Assembly (NCBI GenBank): GCA_044340485.1
Contig: JBIITN010000020.1
Span: forward strand, 1-31,373
Direction: 5' to 3'
Length of the DNA: 31,373 nucleotides
Source of the DNA: UBA2093 sp044340485
GTDB lineage: Bacteria; Actinomycetota; Acidimicrobiia; Acidimicrobiales; Ilumatobacteraceae
In this document: piece by piece, positions 8,070-14,427 of the stretch
How positions within the stretch are numbered: the stretch's first letter is position 1
Layout: every line of letters starts with the position of its first letter
Program-made: the position numbers and the translations under genes
Notes under the pieces: model-generated
The model's input: the letters and a program-made list of their open reading frames with translations, nothing else
Told to the model about the DNA's origin: nothing
Databases searched by the model: none

Positions 8070-8345
8070 TTAGGCGAACTTGAGAAGAATAAAGACCACG
8101 AATCCGATAAGCGCCAGCGCTTCGGTAAACGCGATTCCGAGGAACATCGTGGTGCGAACCATGCCAGCTGCTTCTGGTTGACGCGCCATCGCCTCGACCG
8201 ACTTTCCGACGAGGAATCCGATACCGATTCCTGGCCCGATAGCGGCAAGACCATAGGCATAACCAGCCGAGGCTGCTGCTGCAGTGTTCTTAGCTTCTGC
8301 CGGGTCAGCTGCTGCAGCCGCGGCAATTCGTGCAATTGCTTCCAT
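8070..8345 (-). CDS. atpE: ATP synthase F0 subunit c
   Basis: Ring-forming proteolipid that carries protons through the membrane. The 91-residue product has two hydrophobic helices: about 27-50, with the packing motif GPGIGIG at 37-43, and about 65-88. The polar loop ARQPE lies at 54-58. The essential carboxylate is E75 in FTEALAL. I42 occupies the position that is Gln in sodium-binding rings, and Ala follows E75, so this is most likely a proton-type ring. An Ala-rich N-terminal stretch of about 20 residues precedes the first helix. An AGGAG site precedes the ATG. Confidence 0.95.
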   Translation of the reverse strand: MEAIARIAAAAAADPAEAKNTAAAASAGYAYGLAAIGPGIGIGFLVGKSVEAMARQPEAAGMVRTTMFLGIAFTEALALIGFVVFILLKFA

Positions 8346-8387
8346 TGTGTTTTTCTCCTGGTGTAGGTGTTGAGGTGGGAGACTTTT

Positions 8388-9146
8388 TTAATGCTCCGGA
8401 TGAGCCGCACCACCGATATACACGGCGGTGAGAATCACGAAGATGTATGCCTGCAGGAATGCAACCAAAACTTCAAACGCAGTCAAAAAGACGAGCATGA
8501 AGAATGGAAGAACTCCAAACGGGATAAGAATCTTGTCTTTCGCTTGGAACAGCGCTTCAGACAACAATGCGAAAGTCACAAGAAGAATGTGACCAGCAAG
8601 CATGTTGGCGAAAAGACGAACTGCCAACGAAAACGGACGAACGATGATCGTTGAAATGAATTCAATCGGCGTCACAAGAAGATAGAGAGCTTTGGGCACA
8701 CCTGGCGGGAACAACACGCTCTTGAAATACCCAAAAAAACCTTGGTGCTTAATTCCGGTGGCGTTGTACACCACCCAAACGAGCAAAGCCAAGAACATTG
8801 GAATTGCCATACGTGCAGTTGCTGGCATTTGAATGATCGGAATAATGCCGGGAACGTTGCACAAATAAATAAATAAGAACATCGATAACAAGAAAGGCGT
8901 CCAAGGCAACCCTTCACGACCCATGGTCTGCATGATGACGCTGTTTTCAATGAACTCAACAGTTACTTCTGCAAGATTGCGCGAACCTTTTGGCGCTTTG
9001 TCTGCAGGTTGACGACATGCAATCAAAAACAAAATGGAGCTAATCAACGTTGCAGCAATAACGATGATTGCGATTTTGTTGAAACCGGGAAACACATCCC
9101 GCCAGCGCAGGATTTCGTTAATCGGTGGAAATGTTAGAGCGAACAC
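8388..9146 (-). CDS. atpB: ATP synthase F0 subunit a
   Basis: Membrane subunit forming the proton half-channels against the c-ring. The 252 residues contain about five to six hydrophobic segments. The key helix carries the essential arginine in SLAVRLFANMLAGH, preceded by PIEFIS. The start is a GTG; an in-frame TGA lies a few codons upstream, so no longer start is possible. It follows atpI by 43 bases. Confidence 0.95.
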   Translation of the reverse strand: MFALTFPPINEILRWRDVFPGFNKIAIIVIAATLISSILFLIACRQPADKAPKGSRNLAEVTVEFIENSVIMQTMGREGLPWTPFLLSMFLFIYLCNVPGIIPIIQMPATARMAIPMFLALLVWVVYNATGIKHQGFFGYFKSVLFPPGVPKALYLLVTPIEFISTIIVRPFSLAVRLFANMLAGHILLVTFALLSEALFQAKDKILIPFGVLPFFMLVFLTAFEVLVAFLQAYIFVILTAVYIGGAAHPEH

Positions 9147-9189
9147 TGTTTTTCAGTTCCTTCAGGTACTCGTTCCGGACGGCTATTCA

Positions 9190-9636
9190 TTATTGCGCAT
9201 CAGGCTTCAATCCAGGAAATGCAAGCGACGCTGCGACGTATTTCATTTCCCAGAACAACAGCCCTAAATGGGTGACGATGATGGTTATCCCCAGGGCACT
9301 CAGGTTGACCCAATCAGCGTCTTTGACGAGCAAAATCGCAATTGCGATGAGCCCAAGGCGCAAAAGGTACCCAAAAAGTATCGCTCCCATCATGAGAGCG
9401 AGCGAAATGGGGGCGGTGACAGCAACAAGTGCACTAGCGAGGAGGAAGTTGATCAGCACGAGTCCAACTGCAAATGCGACCGATGACACACCATCCATGC
9501 CCCAAATAATCCCACCAAGTACGAGAAGGAATGGCGCCGTGATGAGACCACGCTTCACGAGGTCGCGAGAGACTGCTACTTCTGGCGCTTCGCCTCGTGA
9601 AGCCGACGTGAATGGAGAAGGTGTCGAACTACTCAT
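9190..9636 (-). CDS. atpI: AtpI-like four-helix membrane protein
   Basis: A 148-residue protein with a hydrophilic N-terminus (about 1-25) and four hydrophobic segments (about 32-48, 52-73, 78-98, 108-130). Its place directly before atpB and its size fit AtpI, which is reported in other bacteria to assist c-ring assembly or Mg2+ supply. No catalytic motif is visible. The start ATG at 9636 overlaps the upstream gene's TGA by 4 bases. A longer frame to 9780 would lie inside that gene and is rejected. Sequence similarity is weak by eye, so context carries most of the call. Confidence 0.75.
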   Translation of the reverse strand: MSSSTPSPFTSASRGEAPEVAVSRDLVKRGLITAPFLLVLGGIIWGMDGVSSVAFAVGLVLINFLLASALVAVTAPISLALMMGAILFGYLLRLGLIAIAILLVKDADWVNLSALGITIIVTHLGLLFWEMKYVAASLAFPGLKPDAQ

Positions 9637-9902
9637 CGACGACCTTCCGTCACGCTTGCTCGTCGTGCCTCTTCGAGTTTTTTCATTTTGTCTGTATAGG
9701 CGTAGTAGGTGCGAACACCCATGCCAGCAGAAGCGAATAATGTCAATGCGATCATAAATACAGGGCGGGTGTCCAGCCATAGGTCAAGAACGAAACCGAG
9801 CATAAAGAACACGAGTAAGCCACCGGCGATCTCAGCACCATTTGATACCGCAGTTCCGGGGCGTGACGTATTCGCAAGTTTTGAAGAAAGTGGTTGTCGC
9901 AC
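9633..9902 (-). CDS. atpZ: AtpZ/AtpI-family small membrane protein
   Basis: An 89-residue protein with two hydrophobic segments (about 24-42 and 48-66) separated by LDTRP and followed by a charged tail. This is the pattern of the AtpZ family (putative F0F1-ATPase subunit). AtpZ and AtpI are reported in some bacteria to form a complex involved in Ca2+/Mg2+ movement. That role here is inference from position and fold. The start is GTG at 9902 and the stop overlaps atpI by 4 bases. It is probably the first gene of the atp operon, 99 bases after wecA. Confidence 0.75.
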   Translation of the reverse strand: MRQPLSSKLANTSRPGTAVSNGAEIAGGLLVFFMLGFVLDLWLDTRPVFMIALTLFASAGMGVRTYYAYTDKMKKLEEARRASVTEGRR

Positions 9903-9940
9903 GGAGATTTGCCTCGTTGGTTATTTGTGAACCAAAGAAC

Positions 9941-9970
9941 AACCTAGACGAGGTATCCGGAAAACTTCAA
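9941..9970 (-). promoter_or_regulatory. Candidate promoter of the atp operon
   Basis: On the minus strand TTGAAG (9970-9965) and TAGGTT (9946-9941) are separated by 18 bases. They lie in the 99-base gap between wecA and atpZ and would give a leader of roughly 30 nt. Read-through from wecA is also possible. Confidence 0.4.
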
Positions 9971-10001
9971 GATGAAAGTCATAGTTCACATTCCACTGGG
10001 C

Positions 10002-11162
10002 TCACGACGCCTCGCTGTCGCTGCGAACTGACACCGGCTCTGACTCTTTAGCCGTTGGCACTGGCCTTTTCAGGTCCGGATGCAACACCGTGTACAGAAA
10101 AAGAACTATGGCGATGAGGCCAAACGGTGCGAGAGTGCTCGCGCTTGGATAAAACACTGGGTACAACACAAACCCTGACAGCAACGTGGTCCATAACCAC
10201 AAGATGGCCACTGCCCTACGTGGACCGTGGCCCAAATTGATCAACCTGTGATGCAGGTGGCCTTTATCCGCTGTGGCAAAACCTTGACGTTTGCGGACAC
10301 GACGCAAGATTGCAAACACCACATCAAAAATAGGCACACCTAAAATAATGAGCGGAATAAACAACGGTGCCAAGAAGAAATACGTCTGGCTACTAGCCGA
10401 CTGCGATGGATCCGTACGGCCACCGACCACTGTCGTAGAAATTGCCATTAATAATCCCAAGAGATACGAACCACCGTCGCCCATGAAAATGCTCGCTCGA
10501 TTGAAATTAAATGGAAGAAAGCCGACACAAACGCCGACGGTAATAATCGCAATTAATGGACCGATATTCGGTTCCACCAATTTGCCTTCGTTCGACAAAT
10601 AGAAACTGTAAATAAAAAAAGAAAACGATGCAATGGCGACTATTCCGGCCGCCAGACCATCGAGGCCGTCTATGAGGTTTACCGACTGTGTCATGACAAG
10701 TAGCCACAACACCGTGAACATCGGAATCCAATCATTTCCAAGCTGGAACACATCAAGAAATGGGACGCGAAAATAAAACATGGTGATACCGAAATACACC
10801 ATCACCAATGCAGTAGCGATAATTCCCACAACACGCGCAGGTGCAGAGAGGTTTTTTAAGTCGTCCCATGTACCGACAACAAGAATCAGTGTTGCAGCAA
10901 TGAAAACGCCAAGAGGTTCACTGTTGTCATTGAACACGAATGAGAACTGATCCATCTGCCACGCAACTACGAGTGAGACAATCACTCCTATGTACATTGC
11001 AACGCCACCAATATTGGGCGTGGGCACGCTGTGTACCGTGCGTTCGTTTGGCATTGCGAGCCAGTGGCGTTGACGCGCGACAGCGCGAACCACAGGTGTG
11101 GTCAATGCGGTCACAGCGGTGGCAACAATGCCAACAATGACGTACGCGCCGAGATCGACCAT
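10002..11162 (-). CDS. wecA: WecA/TagO-type undecaprenyl-phosphate sugar-1-phosphate transferase
   Basis: Transfers a sugar-1-phosphate (in WecA, GlcNAc-1-phosphate from UDP-GlcNAc) to polyprenyl phosphate at the inner membrane face, starting a lipid-linked glycan. The 386 residues hold about ten or eleven membrane helices. The family motifs appear in order: PNERTVHSVPTPNIGG (about 38-53), TWDDLKN (about 97), NLIDGLDGLAAG (about 161-172), FMGDGGSY (about 226) and HLHHRLINLGH (about 301-311). A hydrophilic tail of about 25 residues follows. In mycobacteria the homologue (Rv1302) also precedes the atp operon. The acceptor glycan cannot be told from sequence. It has its own likely leaderless promoter. 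Confidence 0.92.
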   Translation of the reverse strand: MVDLGAYVIVGIVATAVTALTTPVVRAVARQRHWLAMPNERTVHSVPTPNIGGVAMYIGVIVSLVVAWQMDQFSFVFNDNSEPLGVFIAATLILVVGTWDDLKNLSAPARVVGIIATALVMVYFGITMFYFRVPFLDVFQLGNDWIPMFTVLWLLVMTQSVNLIDGLDGLAAGIVAIASFSFFIYSFYLSNEGKLVEPNIGPLIAIITVGVCVGFLPFNFNRASIFMGDGGSYLLGLLMAISTTVVGGRTDPSQSASSQTYFFLAPLFIPLIILGVPIFDVVFAILRRVRKRQGFATADKGHLHHRLINLGHGPRRAVAILWLWTTLLSGFVLYPVFYPSASTLAPFGLIAIVLFLYTVLHPDLKRPVPTAKESEPVSVRSDSEAS

Positions 11163-11169
11163 GCGGTTG

Positions 11170-11175
11170 AGCCTA
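11170..11175 (-). promoter_or_regulatory. Putative -10 element for wecA (leaderless start)
   Basis: TAGGCT ends 7 nt before the ATG at 11162, with no ribosome binding site between. It lies in the 32-base gap after glyA, directly downstream of a dyad. Confidence 0.45.
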
Positions 11176-11179
11176 TTTC

Positions 11180-11195
11180 ACCGCACGTGTGCGGT
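11180..11195 (-). promoter_or_regulatory. Perfect 7+2+7 dyad between glyA and wecA (possible operator)
   Basis: Inverted repeat ACCGCAC-GT-GTGCGGT. It begins inside the glyA stop codon and ends four bases before the wecA -10 element, where a regulator could block or assist RNA polymerase. A two-base loop and the lack of a T-run make a terminator unlikely. Confidence 0.45.
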
Positions 11196-12451
11196 CAGTG
11201 AGCGGTGGGGTATACAGGGAAACGTCCGCACAACGCAGCAACACGCTGACGAATATCAGCAACTGCTTTTTCGTCGTTTCGATTGCGCAGGGTCTCTGCG
11301 ATCAATGAAGCAATTTCAGACATTTCTGCTTCTTTCATCCCCTGTGTGGTCACGGCGGGAGTACCTACGCGCACACCGGATGTCACAAATGGACTCCGTG
11401 GATCATTTGGCACAGTGTTTTTATTCAGTGTGATTCCGGCCTGATCGAGAACCAACTGTGCTTCTTTGCCAGTGCAATCAGCATCAAAGGGACGAAGATC
11501 AACAACCATTAGGTGATTGTCCGTACCACCACTCACTAATCGGAAACCATGTTTTGCAAGAGCCTCAGCAAGCGCAGAAGCGTTGCGCACGACCTGTTGT
11601 GCGTACTCCTTGAAAGAAGGATCGAGCGCTTCACGGAATGCCACGGCCTTTGCGGCAATGTGATTTTCAAGCGGACCACCCTGACTACCGGGGAACACTG
11701 CTTTATCAATAACCTGCGCATGCTCGGCCTTGCACAAAATGCAGCCACCACGAGGTCCACGCAATGTTTTATGCGTGGTGAAAGTAACAACGTCTGCATA
11801 CGGAACCGGATTGGGGTGTGCACCACCAGCCACGAGTCCGGCGAGGTGTGCAATGTCGAACATCAATAACGCGCCCACTTCATCTGCAATTGCCCGAAAT
11901 GGCTCTGGATCAAGACGGCGCGGATAGCTCGTTGTGCCAGCCACGATCATTTTTGGTTTGTGTTCGCGCGCCAACTCACGCACTTCGTCGAAAGAGATGC
12001 GCTCATCGTTTGGAGTCACTTTGTAGTTAACAAAGTTGTACAAAATTCCACTGGCGTTCACCGGTGATCCGTGAGTGAGGTGACCACCATGATCAAGACT
12101 GAGTCCAAGAACCGTGTCGCCGGGGTTCAAAAGTCCGAGATATACAGACATGTTTGCACTGGCACCAGAGTGTGGCTGCACGTTTGCGTGATCTGCGCCA
12201 AAAAGCTTCTTCACTCGTTCAATCGCAAGTGCCTCAACACCATCTACAAATTCATTACCGCCGTAATAACGTTTTCCGGGATATCCCTCACTGTATTTAT
12301 TAGTGAGTACCGAACCTGTCGCACACATCACCGCAGGGGACGTGAAATTCTCACTAGCAATTAACTGCAATCCGTTATTTTGACGAACGCGTTCTTTTTC
12401 GATCAGATCAAATACTTCTGTATCAACGCTCTTTTGAAGTGGCCAAGGCAT
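11195..12451 (-). CDS. glyA: Serine hydroxymethyltransferase
   Basis: PLP enzyme converting serine and tetrahydrofolate to glycine and 5,10-methylene-tetrahydrofolate, the main source of one-carbon units. The 418 residues match the family. Visible are LIASENF (about 30-36), the tyrosine-rich YSEGYPGKRYYGG (about 53-65), HSGASANM, and the PLP-binding lysine in TFTTHKTLRGPRGG (about 229). It begins 2 bases after rpiB ends, with a GAGGAG site inside the rpiB tail. The order rpiB-glyA ahead of atp genes is also known in Bacillus. Confidence 0.97.
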   Translation of the reverse strand: MPWPLQKSVDTEVFDLIEKERVRQNNGLQLIASENFTSPAVMCATGSVLTNKYSEGYPGKRYYGGNEFVDGVEALAIERVKKLFGADHANVQPHSGASANMSVYLGLLNPGDTVLGLSLDHGGHLTHGSPVNASGILYNFVNYKVTPNDERISFDEVRELAREHKPKMIVAGTTSYPRRLDPEPFRAIADEVGALLMFDIAHLAGLVAGGAHPNPVPYADVVTFTTHKTLRGPRGGCILCKAEHAQVIDKAVFPGSQGGPLENHIAAKAVAFREALDPSFKEYAQQVVRNASALAEALAKHGFRLVSGGTDNHLMVVDLRPFDADCTGKEAQLVLDQAGITLNKNTVPNDPRSPFVTSGVRVGTPAVTTQGMKEAEMSEIASLIAETLRNRNDEKAVADIRQRVAALCGRFPVYPTAH

Positions 12452-12453
12452 AG

Positions 12454-12903
12454 TTATCGCTCCTCGCGTTCGATCTCTGCAAGTTGGTCGACACGACGTT
12501 CGTGACGACCACCTTCAAATGATGTGGCTAAAAATGTGTCGAGAATCTCTTCTGCCAACCCAACACCAACAACTCGTGCACCCATTGACAACACATTTGC
12601 ATTGTTATGCGCCCGCGCCATCTTCGCGGTGTAGAGACAGTTACATAGTGCCGCACGCACGCCACGCACCTTGTTGGCTGCTAGTTGCTCGCCTTGTCCG
12701 CTACCTCCAAGAACGATGCCTAGATCCGCTTTGCCGTCACGAACTGCACGCCCCACCGCTGCACAAATTGGTGGATAGTCACAACTTTCGGTGCTGTTCG
12801 TGCCAAAGTCGTCCACGTCGTGTCCCTGACCACGTAGCCGCTCAATGAGATGTTGTTTTAGTTCGTAGCCAGCGTGGTCTGCGCCAATTGCAATTCGAGA
12901 CAT
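12454..12903 (-). CDS. rpiB: Ribose-5-phosphate isomerase B, actinobacterial type
   Basis: Interconverts ribose-5-phosphate and ribulose-5-phosphate in the pentose phosphate pathway. The 149 residues begin MSRIAIGADHAGYELK, the family N-terminus. The active-site loop reads LGGSGQGEQLAANK: the cysteine of the E. coli enzyme (CGTG) is glycine, and a glutamate sits in GSGxGEQ, as in the M. tuberculosis enzyme where that glutamate is the catalytic base. REHNNA-like RAHNNA and EGGRHERRV are also present. The ATG at 12903 was chosen because conservation starts there and a -10 lies 7 nt upstream. A longer frame to 12996 would run into the divergent gene. First gene of the rpiB-glyA unit. Confidence 0.95.
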   Translation of the reverse strand: MSRIAIGADHAGYELKQHLIERLRGQGHDVDDFGTNSTESCDYPPICAAVGRAVRDGKADLGIVLGGSGQGEQLAANKVRGVRAALCNCLYTAKMARAHNNANVLSMGARVVGVGLAEEILDTFLATSFEGGRHERRVDQLAEIEREER

Positions 12904-12910
12904 CGCCTTG

Positions 12911-12916
12911 AGCGTA
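12911..12916 (-). promoter_or_regulatory. Putative -10 element for rpiB (leaderless start)
   Basis: TACGCT ends 7 nt before the ATG at 12903. No Shine-Dalgarno sequence precedes the start codon. Confidence 0.45.
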
Positions 12917-12939
12917 GTTGCCACGGCGCGGGGAACGCC

Positions 12940-12945
12940 TAGCGT
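12940..12945 (+). promoter_or_regulatory. Putative -10 element for the thiolase-like gene (leaderless start)
   Basis: TAGCGT ends 6 nt before the ATG at 12952. It shares the 48-base divergent region with the rpiB element. Confidence 0.45.
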
Positions 12946-12951
12946 TAGCGC

Positions 12952-14427
12952 ATGGCTCTCGACCCACGCACCCCTGTCATCATCGGTACCGGCCAAATAC
13001 TCCAGCGCACCGATTCCCCCACCGACGCCATGGATCCTGTCGCGATGATGGTCGAGGCAATTCGTGCCGCATCACGTGACGCAGGTCTCTCTTCGGTACC
13101 GAACCCCGATGCAATCCGCGTCGTGGGCCTACTGGCATGGAACTACGGAAACCCCGCGCACTTCATTGCCAAAGATCTTGGGGTATCGCCAAAAGAATTA
13201 GGACTGTCAGGCATGGGGGGCAACACGCCTCAGACTCTCGTCAACAAAGCGTCAGTCGAAATCTCTGAGGGCAAAGCAGACCTTGTGATTTTGACGGGAG
13301 GCGAAACAACTCGCACCCGCGCCAAGGCAAAGAAAGCTGACATTGAGTTGAATTGGCGCAAGACCGACATTGCTCCAACAATGGTCACCGAAGAGATGGA
13401 CATGGTCCACCCAATCGAGTTTGAACGCAAGATTTATATGCCAATTCAGGTGTACCCCATGTTTGAAACGGCACTTCGTGCACAGGCCAACCGTTCGATT
13501 AACGACCATCAAGTGCACATCAGTGAACTCTGGTCGCGATTTAGCCAAGTGGCCGCGAGTAATCCGAACGCGTGGTCGCGCCAAGCGCGCACGGCTGAGG
13601 AAATTCGCACCGTGTCACCAAATAACCGCATGGTCGGTTTCCCGTATCTCAAGCTGATGAATTCCAACAACGACGTCGACATGTCGGCCGCGATCATCAT
13701 CTGCTCGGCAGAAAAAGCTCAAGCACTTGGAGTTCCTCGCGATCGTTGGGTGTTTCCACAATCTGGTACGGACACTCACGAACACAATTTCGTGTCGCAT
13801 CGCCATCACTTTTACAAAACACCAGCGATTGAAATCGGCGGTGCACGCGCACTTCAACTTGCTGGTGTTTCAATGTCTGACATTTCCATTGTGGATTTGT
13901 ATTCGTGTTTCCCATCGGCTGTGCAACTCGGCGCACAGTCATTGGGGCTCGACATCACATCACAGCTCACGCGCACGGGTGGTCTGCCATTTGCTGGTGG
14001 TCCATGGAACAACTACGTGATGCATGCCATCGCAACAGTTGTGAATGACTTGCGCGAAAAGCCACAAGAAAAAGCGTTCGTATGGGCCAACGGTGGATAC
14101 ACCACGAAGCATGCATTTGGTGTGTACGCAGCGGAACCACCAAAGGGTGGATTCACATTCGCCTATCCACAAGACGAAGTGGATGCCTTGCCGCGTCGCG
14201 ATGTGGCAGCAACTGGAGATGCTGTTGGTAGCGCAACAGTGGAAGCGTATTCAGTGATGCATCACCGCGATGGACATCCAGAAATTGCCCATGTGGCATG
14301 TCTGTTGCCAGATGGTCGTCGCGCATGGGGCGAAACAACCGACGCTTCTGTCATGACATCAATGTGTGAAAAAGAATGGGTGGGCACTTCGGTCACTCTC
14401 GATGCCCAAGGTGTGCTGCACGCGTAA
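12952..14427 (+). CDS. Thiolase-superfamily protein lacking the usual nucleophilic cysteine
   Basis: A 491-residue protein with the thiolase fold outline: N-terminal PVIIGTGQ, VGLLAWNYG, ADLVILTGGE, a central region with ISIVDLYSCFPSAVQL, and WANGGYTTKHAFGVYA. In active thiolases a reactive cysteine (C-x-S/G) sits near residue 90. Here that stretch reads GMGGNTPQTLVNKAS with no cysteine. The C-terminal active-site segments are also altered, and about 90 further residues follow. This fits the thiolase-like proteins annotated as acetyl-CoA acetyltransferases in mycobacteria. Substrate and reaction are unknown, and a normal thiolase reaction is doubtful. Its TAA overlaps the next ATG (TAATG), so it is co-transcribed with the DPP IV-like peptidase. 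A role in lipid or steroid CoA metabolism would be a guess. Confidence 0.8.
   Translation: MALDPRTPVIIGTGQILQRTDSPTDAMDPVAMMVEAIRAASRDAGLSSVPNPDAIRVVGLLAWNYGNPAHFIAKDLGVSPKELGLSGMGGNTPQTLVNKASVEISEGKADLVILTGGETTRTRAKAKKADIELNWRKTDIAPTMVTEEMDMVHPIEFERKIYMPIQVYPMFETALRAQANRSINDHQVHISELWSRFSQVAASNPNAWSRQARTAEEIRTVSPNNRMVGFPYLKLMNSNNDVDMSAAIIICSAEKAQALGVPRDRWVFPQSGTDTHEHNFVSHRHHFYKTPAIEIGGARALQLAGVSMSDISIVDLYSCFPSAVQLGAQSLGLDITSQLTRTGGLPFAGGPWNNYVMHAIATVVNDLREKPQEKAFVWANGGYTTKHAFGVYAAEPPKGGFTFAYPQDEVDALPRRDVAATGDAVGSATVEAYSVMHHRDGHPEIAHVACLLPDGRRAWGETTDASVMTSMCEKEWVGTSVTLDAQGVLHA

Noticed and set aside
8070..8345. Sodium-dependent c-ring
   Set aside because: The Gln of sodium-type rings is I42 here and Ala follows E75, so proton coupling is more likely.
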